DNA of 10,091 bases. It comes from Desulfobacteraceae bacterium (GTDB lineage Bacteria > Desulfobacterota > Desulfobacteria > Desulfobacterales > UBA11574). The stretch is taken from positions 1 to 10,091 of the forward strand of contig PKTV01000405.1 of assembly GCA_002868985.1 (NCBI GenBank). The letters run 5' to 3'. The notes under the pieces are model-generated. The model searched no databases and had not been told where the DNA came from. It saw only the letters and a program-made list of their open reading frames with translations. Below, piece after piece: positions 1 through 6,400 of the stretch (its first letter is position 1; each line of letters opens with the position of its first letter). The translations under genes were made by a program, and so were the position numbers.

Positions 1-109
1 TAATTGCTTTTGGAGGAGTCTTTTCTTGAAAATTATGATTGCAAGCAACCAAAAATAAAAAGAAAACGCCCGTCAAAATTAAAAAATATTTATGAAAATT
101 AGATTTCAT
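1..109 (-). CDS. N-terminus of a putative lipoprotein (partial, runs off left edge)
   Basis: Reading the minus strand from the ATG at 109-107 gives an open frame of 36 codons to the window edge. The peptide begins MKSNFHKYF, has a hydrophobic stretch (LILTGVFFLFLVA) and then a cysteine at residue 23 followed by NHNF. Basic start, hydrophobic core and the L-V-A-C lipobox are the pattern of a signal peptidase II lipoprotein signal, so the mature protein would be lipid-anchored at Cys23 in the inner or outer membrane. Nothing of the functional domain lies in the window, so no function can be given. No clear Shine-Dalgarno sequence precedes the ATG. A chance open frame in AT-rich DNA is possible, but the match to a lipoprotein signal over its whole length argues against it. 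Confidence 0.65.
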   Translation of the reverse strand, partial: MKSNFHKYFLILTGVFFLFLVACNHNFQEKTPPKAI

Positions 110-349
110 GATCGGATGTTTGCTTAAGTTGGATAACTTATTCTATTGATACGTATTCGATCTTAAGGAAATTTTGAAATCCATATTTGAGGCGAAAAAG
201 AACTCTATATAAAAATACAGGACTATTATCAGAAATATATCCTTTAAATTAATACCATTTTAAATTGTCTATGTAAATCGTAAATATACCACCAATGAGC
301 GTTCAAAAGAGAATATGTTATGCTTGTTGGGGGTGATAAAGGGATAAAA

Positions 350-366
350 TGTTTTTAGCAAAAACA
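350..366. repeat. Short AT hairpin in intergenic region
   Basis: TGTTTTT (350-356) and AAAAACA (360-366) are perfect inverted copies around a 3-base loop, AGC. The stem is almost all A-T pairs and its function is unknown. It could arise by chance in such AT-rich DNA. Confidence 0.35.
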
Positions 367-510
367 ATATGCTAATAAATGAGAATTGTAAAATCTATAA
401 TTGCCTTTTGGGAAAAGTATGATATCTTGGCTCAACCTTCAATTTCCAAAAAAAAGGTTTATAAACAAAATCATAAAAAGTACAGATGCCTTGCAACTAT
501 CTATATTTAC

Positions 511-534
511 ACCATATTGAGATACCATATTGAG
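511..534. repeat. 11-bp direct repeat, 13-bp period
   Basis: ACCATATTGAG occurs at 511-521 and again at 524-534, so the two copies start 13 bp apart. Tandem copies like this can be binding sites for a regulator or simple slippage products. Nothing nearby decides between these. Confidence 0.4.
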
Positions 535-717
535 CTATATCAGAAAAAATGCTCATCGAATTTTTATGACAGCCCGCCATAAATCATCTTTTATACATAC
601 CTAATTATTGTGATATCATCAATTCCATCCGGGTAGATGAACATGTGATAGCCATTCCATAATGCACATTGTGATGGTGTCGGATTATATATAGGTCAAT
701 GCAATTAAATAAATATC

Positions 718-1179
718 TTATACAGCACCCATCGTTAACGCACCCTCAATAATGTTCTCAGTCTGGTTTCTGGCATAAGGTCCGTTTTGTCCGATCACAA
801 ACATCACTTCGATGCGGTATAGATGAATCCAATCTTTAAGCAGTGACGCAGCTTTGATGTCATCCATTTGATCAAGATCGATACCGAGCATCTGACGGCC
901 ATATCTCAAGGTCGCCTTTCTGGCAGAATCCAAATCTCCAGTCAGTCTGCCATACGATATAATAAGAGTACCTGTCGCGTCCATGACATTCTGTTTTATG
1001 CATTCGGGATAATTTTCGGATGCCATCTCTTTAAGTTTGAATCGTTCAGGCAATGTTCCGGTTTCAGTGATCCGGCCTTTTGGTATCCATCCACCATGAG
1101 GAATTCTCAGTTTTATTGCCATGTCAAGAGCTGCTTGGTCTACTTCGGTTTGTCCGCCTGAAATAATTTTTTTAAGCAT
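718..1179 (-). CDS. Putative molybdenum-cofactor carrier protein (SLOG/Rossmann family)
   Basis: This 153-residue protein opens with MLKKIISGGQTEVDQAALD and continues with IPHGGWIPKGR and LPERF. These are the hallmarks of the putative MoCo carrier family (Pfam pMoCo carrier type), single-domain Rossmann-like proteins related to lysine decarboxylase-like/SLOG folds; characterised relatives bind and protect molybdenum cofactor. A family member normally reads SGGQTGVDRAALD near its start; here position 12 is Glu instead of Gly and position 15 is Gln instead of Arg, which may alter ligand binding. ATGTLII (68-74) is the next strand typical of the family. The C-terminus (FVIGQNGPYARN) is less typical. 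The ATG is preceded by AAAGGAGAG at good spacing (1184-1192). It is the last gene of the minus-strand series, 108 bp after the EF-hand hydrolase, with a possible terminator between them. Cytoplasmic. The family call is good; the biochemical role is inferred from relatives. Confidence 0.8.
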   Translation of the reverse strand: MLKKIISGGQTEVDQAALDMAIKLRIPHGGWIPKGRITETGTLPERFKLKEMASENYPECIKQNVMDATGTLIISYGRLTGDLDSARKATLRYGRQMLGIDLDQMDDIKAASLLKDWIHLYRIEVMFVIGQNGPYARNQTENIIEGALTMGAV

Positions 1180-1236
1180 GAAACTCTCCTTTTAATTTAG
1201 CATAGATAATCTTTATCGATTGAGTAAAATCCATTT

Positions 1237-1278
1237 CAAAACCTTCCGGTGAGTGACTTTTAAGTCTTTTTCCGAAAG
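1237..1278 (-). terminator. Possible weak intrinsic terminator after the EF-hand hydrolase gene
   Basis: On the minus strand CTTTCGG (1278-1272) can pair with CCGGAAG (1249-1243) through seven pairs including one G-T. The loop contains a further small GACTT/AAGTC inverted repeat, and GTTTTG follows. The T-run is short and the loop is long, so read-through into the MoCo carrier gene is likely even if the hairpin forms. Confidence 0.3.
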
Positions 1279-1287
1279 TTCCAAGAA

Positions 1288-2331
1288 TTAAATCCACTGT
1301 ACACATTGTGCCACCCTCACCCCTGCACCTGTCATTTCACGAACGGCAGATTCAACGGCAGACAAGCCGTCATACAGTGAAGATTGCATGTAGCTGCCGG
1401 CACGCGCTCCGGACAAGCTTAAATCAACAACAATTTGAAGCAAACCTTCTTTAAAATAGTTATGTGTGTCAATAGAAGATTTTCTGATACAGCTGTTCAA
1501 CGTACATCCGGCCATCACCAATGTTTTTTTGCCATTATCCATCAAGCCTTCAACCCACTCACGAAAACCGTTTGTGTCTGGGAACAATACACTGTTTCCG
1601 GGTTTGATAAAGTAAAGTTGTCTGGCATCGATTATTCCGGTGAACACATCGTCCCAATCATAGCTGCCAGGTGGAAACGGGCATCGGGTAAACATCGTTT
1701 CAACAAGACTGAGGTTCTCATTTAAAAATTGCGCACATTTTTCAAACGCAAATCGAATCGGTTTCACTTCTAATTCGGCTTTTGAACCTATTGATTTCAT
1801 CCACCCCCCCCTTGTAAAGGATCGCTGAGGATCGATGATCAACAGTGCTGCATCATCGCCGGATATTTCAAGTGGTTTGATATTCATATTCTCTATAATT
1901 TTCTGATAGGTATTCGCAACGCCGATATTATCTGTATATTTCAGAAGAACCGCCATATCATTACAAGGTTTATCGTTTGTTGTTACCCGATACTGTTTCT
2001 TATTCATTTCATGGACATCTGCTGTTTTTTCTTTTGAAATTGCAGTTTTCTTTGATGTAATTGTGGATAAAAAAGGGTGTAAATTAAGAAGCACTTTGCC
2101 ATACGGACCGTGGGGATCTTCTATAATTTGATTCAGATAAGCGATGAAGTTCTCTCTGGACATCGGTTCTGCAACTGTAAAAAGATCAAGAACCGCGAAA
2201 ACAGGGGCTTCCCTCCAGTGCCATCCCATACGCTGGGCTCCTTCATGAAGCTCTAACCTGGAAAGCACTCCATTTTTGTTTAGATCCAATATGTCAAAAA
2301 GTTCACTCGGCGTCACTTTACTCAGGATCAC
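1288..2331 (-). CDS. Isochorismatase-family cysteine hydrolase with N-terminal EF-hand
   Basis: The protein has 347 residues in two parts. Residues 16-27 form a textbook EF-hand loop, DxNxNGxLSxxE, with calcium ligands at D16, N18, N20, S24 and E27; a second, degenerate hand around 49-60 lacks most ligands. A polar linker (about 90-155) leads to an isochorismatase-like domain (about 158-345). There LLIIDPQRSF gives the catalytic Asp (D167), FIKPGNSVLF the Lys (K243) and AGCTLNSCIR the nucleophilic Cys (C281), so the D-K-C triad looks complete. Family members hydrolyse isochorismate, nicotinamide or other small amides; the substrate here is unknown. The start is a GTG at 2331-2329 with a stop codon two codons upstream in frame and no Shine-Dalgarno sequence, which suggests translational coupling to the hydrolase gene ending 36 bp before it. 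No signal peptide, so probably cytoplasmic. The fusion suggests calcium-responsive activity or assembly (inference). Confidence 0.85.
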   Translation of the reverse strand: MILSKVTPSELFDILDLNKNGVLSRLELHEGAQRMGWHWREAPVFAVLDLFTVAEPMSRENFIAYLNQIIEDPHGPYGKVLLNLHPFLSTITSKKTAISKEKTADVHEMNKKQYRVTTNDKPCNDMAVLLKYTDNIGVANTYQKIIENMNIKPLEISGDDAALLIIDPQRSFTRGGWMKSIGSKAELEVKPIRFAFEKCAQFLNENLSLVETMFTRCPFPPGSYDWDDVFTGIIDARQLYFIKPGNSVLFPDTNGFREWVEGLMDNGKKTLVMAGCTLNSCIRKSSIDTHNYFKEGLLQIVVDLSLSGARAGSYMQSSLYDGLSAVESAVREMTGAGVRVAQCVQWI

Positions 2332-2367
2332 ATTTTTTCAACGTCTTTATTGTCGATTCGGTTGAGG

Positions 2368-2934
2368 TCAAAGGTTGAAATATTCATCGATGAAATCTGC
2401 TGACGACATAATTCTTATCAAAGGATATATGGGACTGCTTTTGTATATTTGGATGGTTCCGGTGTGGTATTCAGGTTTGTGTGCGGCACAACAATCCTTT
2501 AAAAGAATGGCCTTAAAATCCAATGCAACTGCATCCAATACCGTTGTTAAAACACAAATATGGGTCGCTATCCCAACGACCGTAACGGTGTCGCAGCCAA
2601 AGGTTCTTAAAGTTTGGTCCAGATCTGTTTTAAAGAAAGCACTGAACCTGCGTTTCTGTGAAACAATATCGCTTGTTTCCCTTTCCAATTCATCAATCAC
2701 AGTTGCGCCATCTGTTCCCCTGATAGAATGCGGCTTCATTTTTCCTTGAAAAATAAAATCACCTTGCAAAAAAGAATCACAAGAAAATATTACAGGGAGT
2801 CCCTTGTCTCTGAACATAGCAGAAAGACGGTTAATGGTTGGGACGAACTTCAGGGCTTCTTTTGTTATAAAGGCATCCGGATGTTTGTTAAACGTATCCT
2901 TAAGCATATCAACGATGATTAGCGCTGGTTTCAT
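2368..2934 (-). CDS. Isochorismatase-family cysteine hydrolase (nicotinamidase-like)
   Basis: A 188-residue single-domain alpha/beta hydrolase of the isochorismatase superfamily. Numbered from the ATG at 2934, ALIIVDMLKDTF gives the catalytic Asp (D9), SQKRRFSAFFKTDLD the Lys (K94), and GIATHICVLTTVLDA the nucleophilic Cys (C127) after the usual cis-peptide turn. K-x-R-F-S-A-F and the following T-x-L-D are characteristic. Length and layout resemble nicotinamidases (nicotinamide to nicotinate plus ammonia) and related N-carbamoyl amide hydrolases; substrate cannot be fixed from sequence. An in-frame TTG at 2958 would add eight residues, but the ATG at 2934 has AAAGGATGG just upstream, so I chose it. 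The gene is followed after 36 bp by a second, EF-hand-containing member of the same superfamily, forming a likely operon. Its start lies only 33 bp from the inverted-repeat element upstream, so its promoter must lie in or beyond that element. Cytoplasmic. Confidence 0.88.
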   Translation of the reverse strand: MKPALIIVDMLKDTFNKHPDAFITKEALKFVPTINRLSAMFRDKGLPVIFSCDSFLQGDFIFQGKMKPHSIRGTDGATVIDELERETSDIVSQKRRFSAFFKTDLDQTLRTFGCDTVTVVGIATHICVLTTVLDAVALDFKAILLKDCCAAHKPEYHTGTIQIYKSSPIYPLIRIMSSADFIDEYFNL

Positions 2935-2967
2935 GACAATCCATCCTTTAGACGCCAACTTTAATTA

Positions 2968-3159
2968 GTGTCCATCCATAAATGGCCCTTTTTGTCCTGA
3001 TCGGCGTTCTCCGCGGGTCTCCGGCTGCGGCGTACAGACGTACGCCTTCCTGTCCCGTGAGCGGGGACCGCAAACCCTTGTGCGGTTTGATCAGAATAAA
3101 AATTGCTCATTTCTGAATTGGACACCCATTGTGCTCATTTTGAATTCATGGATGGACAC
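2968..3159. repeat. 192-bp non-coding element with terminal and nested inverted repeats (MITE/REP-like)
   Basis: GTGTCCATCCAT at 2968-2979 is repeated exactly in inverse at 3148-3159, and the match extends inward to 15 of 16 bases (2983/3144). A second inverted pair lies inside it: 2989-3002 (TTTTTGTCCTGATC) and 3089-3102, matching at 12 of 14. The GC-rich centre holds further hairpins: GGCGTAC-AGAC-GTACGCC at 3029-3046, GTCCC/GGGGAC at 3052-3067, and ACCGCA/TGCGGT at 3067-3086. The right end has an imperfect tandem duplication starting TGCTCATTT at 3104 and 3132 and ending GGACAC at 3125 and 3159. There is no convincing coding frame. The nested symmetry and the GC contrast with flanking DNA suggest a miniature transposable element or a structured repeat of the REP/BIME kind. 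It fills almost the whole gap between the amidase stop and the hydrolase start. No clear target-site duplication was seen. Confidence 0.7.
3029..3046. repeat. Perfect 7-bp hairpin in the centre of the 192-bp element
   Basis: GGCGTAC (3029-3035) and GTACGCC (3040-3046) pair perfectly around the four-base loop AGAC. It is the strongest local stem-loop of the element and would form equally in single-stranded DNA or RNA from either strand. No T-run follows, so it is not a classical intrinsic terminator. Confidence 0.6.
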
Positions 3160-3181
3160 GAACCTTGATTCTCTTTTATCA

Positions 3182-4474
3182 TTATGTATTAGGAAGAAAA
3201 ATCAGGGTGCCCTTTGGGAGTCCGTTAAAGTCGTTTATTTTATCACCAGCCAGCAATTTTTTGGGTGGCAGGTAGTAGATTGTTTTTCGATCTTTGTATT
3301 TGCGGCCAGCGATTTCGTAGGCGGAACGATCTTTATAAAGCTCGTAAGGGCCTCGGTAGCCGACAATGAGTCTTGTTTTGGCAGGCAGATCATCCCAGTC
3401 GGATATCATTGAGCCGACTTTAATTCGGCCTGAAGGCAGAAAGTAGATCGTCGATTTAAAATTATACGCTTGACCGGCAAAGGACCATGCCGTGAGCTGG
3501 TCCGATATGGTTTTTATGGGATCATCGCTTTTTATCAAAGAAATGCTGTTTTCCTGATTCAGCAGCACAACGGTTTTTGCAGGTATCCGGCCCCAGCCTA
3601 TTTTAGCTGAAATTTGATCACCGGTGTATATATGACCGCCTGGAAATTTGTAGACGGTTGTCTGGCTGTCGTAATCTTCTCCGGCGATTGACCAGGCGGT
3701 GTTAATTTTGGTAATGATGTTCGCATCATCCGTCTTTGCATAATATTCCCGCCGACCATAATAGATTTTGGATAGCTGAAGATCTGCCAAAAGCCGACCG
3801 GATCGCACATCAGGATCATATGCCCAGGTCGGTCCCACTTCGGCTTTTTCGCGAATAAAATTTCTTGCACAACGTTTACGTCCCCGTTGATTTTTTCTAA
3901 ACCAACGGTTTGGTTTACCATAAGCTACCTGGCTGTGGGTCAACACTGCCCGATCACCCAGACCATATGCCCTTTGTAAAATGTCAATCAATATACCCAC
4001 GGAACGATACTGGCTTTCAGTGATGGGTGCGTAATGATACCCAACCAATTCAATTCCAATGGAAATTTTGCTGATATTCGTCTCCCCGTTCCACATGCTA
4101 AGACCAGCATGGTCGGCTTCATACTTCTTGTCAACAATGCGATACGTGCGCCCGTTTCGAGCAATCACATAATGGGTGTGACCACCATTGGTTTTCCGAC
4201 CATTGCGCAAACGTTTACCTTTCGAAACAACCCGTAGTGTCATTTTTCGTCCAAGTTCCGAAGTGTGGACAATAATGTACTTTGTCTGTTTACGCTTGAC
4301 CTTTTTATAATTCGAATTCAACCGTGAACGGTAATCTACAATGGAACGCTGAAAGCCCAGACGATCTGCCAGGGTATATGCGGCTGAAAATTGCGGTAGA
4401 TTTAAAATAAAAGCAATACATAAAGAAGCAACCCATATAAATCGTTTATTGTAACAATTTGAAATATCACTCAT
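3182..4474 (-). CDS. Secreted zinc N-acetylmuramoyl-L-alanine amidase (Amidase_2/PGRP type) with three C-terminal repeats
   Basis: This 430-residue protein (numbered from the ATG at 4474) probably cleaves the amide bond between MurNAc and L-Ala in peptidoglycan. A basic N-terminus and hydrophobic run at about 12-30 ending FSAAY is a likely Sec signal, placing it in the periplasm. The Amidase_2 domain spans about 65-235: KYIIVHTSE (first zinc His, H70), HTHYVIARNG, ADHAG, SIGIELVGYHY (E142) and LTHSQVAYG (second zinc His, H180). The usual third ligand Asp appears replaced by Cys in KRCARNF (C202), as in the T7 lysozyme type. The C-terminal half holds three related segments starting at about 260, 329 and 385, each with A-[WY]-x-[IF]-A-G, a [VI]-Y-x-[FL]-P strand and a G-[DS]-x-I or G-D-x-I turn then P-[AK]; I do not recognise this as a named domain, and it may bind the cell wall. 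In-frame alternatives are ATG 4483 and TTG 4492; 4474 has GGA nearby and gives the neatest signal peptide. It is divergent from ettA. Confidence 0.82.
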   Translation of the reverse strand: MSDISNCYNKRFIWVASLCIAFILNLPQFSAAYTLADRLGFQRSIVDYRSRLNSNYKKVKRKQTKYIIVHTSELGRKMTLRVVSKGKRLRNGRKTNGGHTHYVIARNGRTYRIVDKKYEADHAGLSMWNGETNISKISIGIELVGYHYAPITESQYRSVGILIDILQRAYGLGDRAVLTHSQVAYGKPNRWFRKNQRGRKRCARNFIREKAEVGPTWAYDPDVRSGRLLADLQLSKIYYGRREYYAKTDDANIITKINTAWSIAGEDYDSQTTVYKFPGGHIYTGDQISAKIGWGRIPAKTVVLLNQENSISLIKSDDPIKTISDQLTAWSFAGQAYNFKSTIYFLPSGRIKVGSMISDWDDLPAKTRLIVGYRGPYELYKDRSAYEIAGRKYKDRKTIYYLPPKKLLAGDKINDFNGLPKGTLIFLPNT

Positions 4475-4527
4475 AAATTCCATCACATTCAATACACTTG
4501 CATAAAAAAAATATTTATGAAAAATAT

Positions 4528-4558
4528 AGTGACATGTATTTTTGAGATACGTGTCACT
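4528..4558. promoter_or_regulatory. Dyad symmetry in the divergent amidase/ettA intergenic region
   Basis: AGTGACATGTAT (4528-4539) and ATACGTGTCACT (4547-4558) form a 12-bp inverted repeat with a single T/G mismatch pair around a seven-base centre. It sits in the 183-bp gap between two divergent genes. No T-run follows on the plus strand, so a terminator is unlikely. A TATATT hexamer lies 12 bp to its right (4571-4576), and on the minus strand a TATATT overlaps its left edge (4528-4523), so a repressor bound here could touch both promoters. The operator role is inference; a hairpin in a leader RNA of ettA is the alternative. Confidence 0.5.
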
Positions 4559-4657
4559 GGCGCATTTGGATATATTCGGGTTTAAATGACGAAAAAATAT
4601 TCTAGCCGAAGTTGTGACAGGATGTCAACCGCCGCTTTTTCATGAAAAGGAAACATC

Positions 4658-6343
4658 ATGGGTGACCAGCCAAATAAAATCATATGTACCATGGTTCAGG
4701 TGAGCAAGTATTACGATAAAAAACCAGTCCTTAAAGACATATCGTTGTCGTATTTTTACGGAGCCAAAATTGGTGTTTTGGGACTCAACGGCTCGGGAAA
4801 AAGCTCTCTTTTACGCATCATGGCGGGAAAGGACACGGAATTTAATGGAGAGTTTATTCTGTCCCCGAAACACACCGTAGGATATTTGGAGCAGGAACCT
4901 GTTCTTGACGACACCAAAACCGTCAAAGAAACCGTTGAGGAGGCGGTACAGACAACCGTTGAACTCATGAATGAATTCAACCGCATCAACGAAAAGTTCT
5001 CCGAGCCCATGTCCGATGATGAGATGGAGCGCCTGATCGAGCGACAGGGAGAGGTCCAGGAAAAACTGGATGCAGCGGATGCGTGGGATTTGGATGCCCG
5101 CCTGGAAATGGCCATGGATGCGTTGCGCTGCCCGCCAGGAGATACTTTGGTAAACGTGCTGTCCGGCGGCGAAATACGTCGGGTAGCCCTTTGCCGGCTG
5201 TTGCTCCGCAAACCGGACATTCTGCTTTTGGACGAACCCACCAATCATCTGGATGCCGAAACCGTGGCCTGGCTGGAGCATCACCTTCACCAGTACCCGG
5301 GGACCGTCATCGCAGTGACCCATGACCGGTATTTTCTCGATAACGTTGCCGGATGGATTCTGGAACTCGATCGGGGTCACGGCATTCCCTGGAAGGGCAA
5401 TTACTCCTCATGGCTCGAACAAAAAAAGGAGCGTCTCAGACAAGAGGAAAAGGCCGAAAGCCATCGCCAAAAAACGCTTCAACGGGAGCTGGAATGGATC
5501 AGGATGACCCCCAAGGCCCGGCAGGTCAAATCCAAAGCTCGAATCAGTGCGTATGAAAAACTGCTGACCCGTGAAAGCGCATCGAGAGCCGGAGATCTTG
5601 AAATCTACATACCGCCGGGCCCGCGTCTAGGTGATCTGGTGGTTGAAACCGAAAATGTATCCAAAGGTTACGGCGACCGCCTCCTTGTCGAAAACATGTC
5701 ATTTTTATTGCCGCCGGGCGGCATTGTCGGTGTGGTGGGACCCAATGGTGCCGGAAAGACCACGCTGTTCAAGATGATAACAGACCAGGAAACACCGGAC
5801 ACGGGCCGTATCCGTATCGGACAAACCGTTCGAATGGCCTACGTGGACCAGAGCCGGGAAAGTCTTGATCCTCAAAAAACCATTTGGGAAGTGATTTCAA
5901 ATGATGAAGAGGTGATCGAACTCGGAAACATATCCATTAAATCAAGGGCCTACGTGGCCAGGTTCAATTTTACCGGTGCCGATCAGCAAAAAAAGGTCGG
6001 CATGCTCTCGGGTGGCGAACGCAACCGCGTTCATCTGGCTTGCATGCTCAAGCAGGGTGCCAACGTCATTCTCCTTGACGAGCCCACCAACGACCTTGAC
6101 GTAAATACCCTCCGGGCCCTGGAAGAGGCTCTGGAAAATTTTGCCGGATGCGCGGTGGTGATCAGCCACGACCGCTGGTTTTTAGACCGTATAGCAACGC
6201 ATATCCTGGCCTTTGAGGGAGACAGCCGGACGGTATGGTTCGAGGGAAATTATTCGGAATATGAGACCGACCGCAAAATGCGGCTGGGCGCCGAGGCCGA
6301 CCGCCCTCACAGGATCAAGTACCGGCAGCTCACCCGGGATTGA
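4658..6343 (+). CDS. ettA: Energy-dependent translational throttle protein EttA (ABC-F ATPase)
   Basis: A 561-residue ABC-F protein with two ATPase domains and no membrane segments. The first domain has Walker A GLNGSGKS (42-49), signature LSGGE (168-172), Walker B LLLDEP (189-194) and switch His H222; the second has GPNGAGKT (361-368), LSGGE (450-454), LLDEP (472-476) and H504. Both catalytic Glu residues are present (E193, E475). An arm insertion lies at about 90-140 and the charged P-site tRNA interaction linker at about 250-320. The stretch RAYVARFNFTGADQQKKVG before the second signature is typical of the EttA subgroup, and the length fits (E. coli EttA is about 555). Known EttA binds the ribosomal E site and gates entry into elongation according to ADP/ATP. 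AAAAGGAA stands seven to eight bases before the ATG. pgm follows after 57 bp on the same strand, so co-transcription is possible. Confidence 0.95.
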   Translation: MGDQPNKIICTMVQVSKYYDKKPVLKDISLSYFYGAKIGVLGLNGSGKSSLLRIMAGKDTEFNGEFILSPKHTVGYLEQEPVLDDTKTVKETVEEAVQTTVELMNEFNRINEKFSEPMSDDEMERLIERQGEVQEKLDAADAWDLDARLEMAMDALRCPPGDTLVNVLSGGEIRRVALCRLLLRKPDILLLDEPTNHLDAETVAWLEHHLHQYPGTVIAVTHDRYFLDNVAGWILELDRGHGIPWKGNYSSWLEQKKERLRQEEKAESHRQKTLQRELEWIRMTPKARQVKSKARISAYEKLLTRESASRAGDLEIYIPPGPRLGDLVVETENVSKGYGDRLLVENMSFLLPPGGIVGVVGPNGAGKTTLFKMITDQETPDTGRIRIGQTVRMAYVDQSRESLDPQKTIWEVISNDEEVIELGNISIKSRAYVARFNFTGADQQKKVGMLSGGERNRVHLACMLKQGANVILLDEPTNDLDVNTLRALEEALENFAGCAVVISHDRWFLDRIATHILAFEGDSRTVWFEGNYSEYETDRKMRLGAEADRPHRIKYRQLTRD

Positions 6344-6400
6344 TGGGTTTACTCGCCGCCGTGTTTTTTTTGATTAAAGGGGGATGAAAGGAAAAATCCA

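Larger units (their letters stand above)
110..717. other. AT-rich intergenic region without a supported gene
   Basis: About 600 bp of strongly AT-rich DNA lies between the minus-strand lipoprotein start and the end of the molybdenum-cofactor carrier gene. A 67-codon plus-strand open frame (379-582) is present but has no ribosome binding site, a low-complexity Lys/Tyr/Ile-rich composition and no recognisable motif, so I do not call it a gene. Small structures seen are a 7-bp hairpin at 350-366 (TGTTTTT-AGC-AAAAACA) and an 11-bp direct repeat ACCATATTGAG at 511-521 and 524-534. The region should hold the promoter of the lipoprotein gene, but I could not pick convincing -35/-10 boxes. Confidence 0.6.

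Noticed and set aside
79..96. AAAAAATATTTATGAAAA shared between the lipoprotein start and 4503-4524
   Set aside because: Low-complexity AT sequence, one copy inside a coding region; likely chance.
379..582. 67-codon plus-strand open frame in AT-rich DNA
   Set aside because: No ribosome binding site, biased Lys/Tyr/Ile composition, no motif; expected by chance in such DNA.
2968..3159. Integron attC site as explanation for the structured element
   Set aside because: No GTTRRRY/RYYYAAC core pairs at its ends and no integrase gene or cassette array around it.
2968..3159. CRISPR-like repeat array
   Set aside because: Repeats are inverted and few, with no regular spacers and no cas genes.
3080..3412. 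110-codon plus-strand frame spanning the inverted-repeat element and the amidase 3' end
   Set aside because: Most of it is antisense to the amidase repeats and it starts inside a structured repeat; no ribosome binding site.
4756..5380. Long minus-strand frames inside ettA (162 and 189 codons)
   Set aside because: Antisense shadows of a highly conserved ABC-F gene; Ser/Arg-rich translations without motifs.
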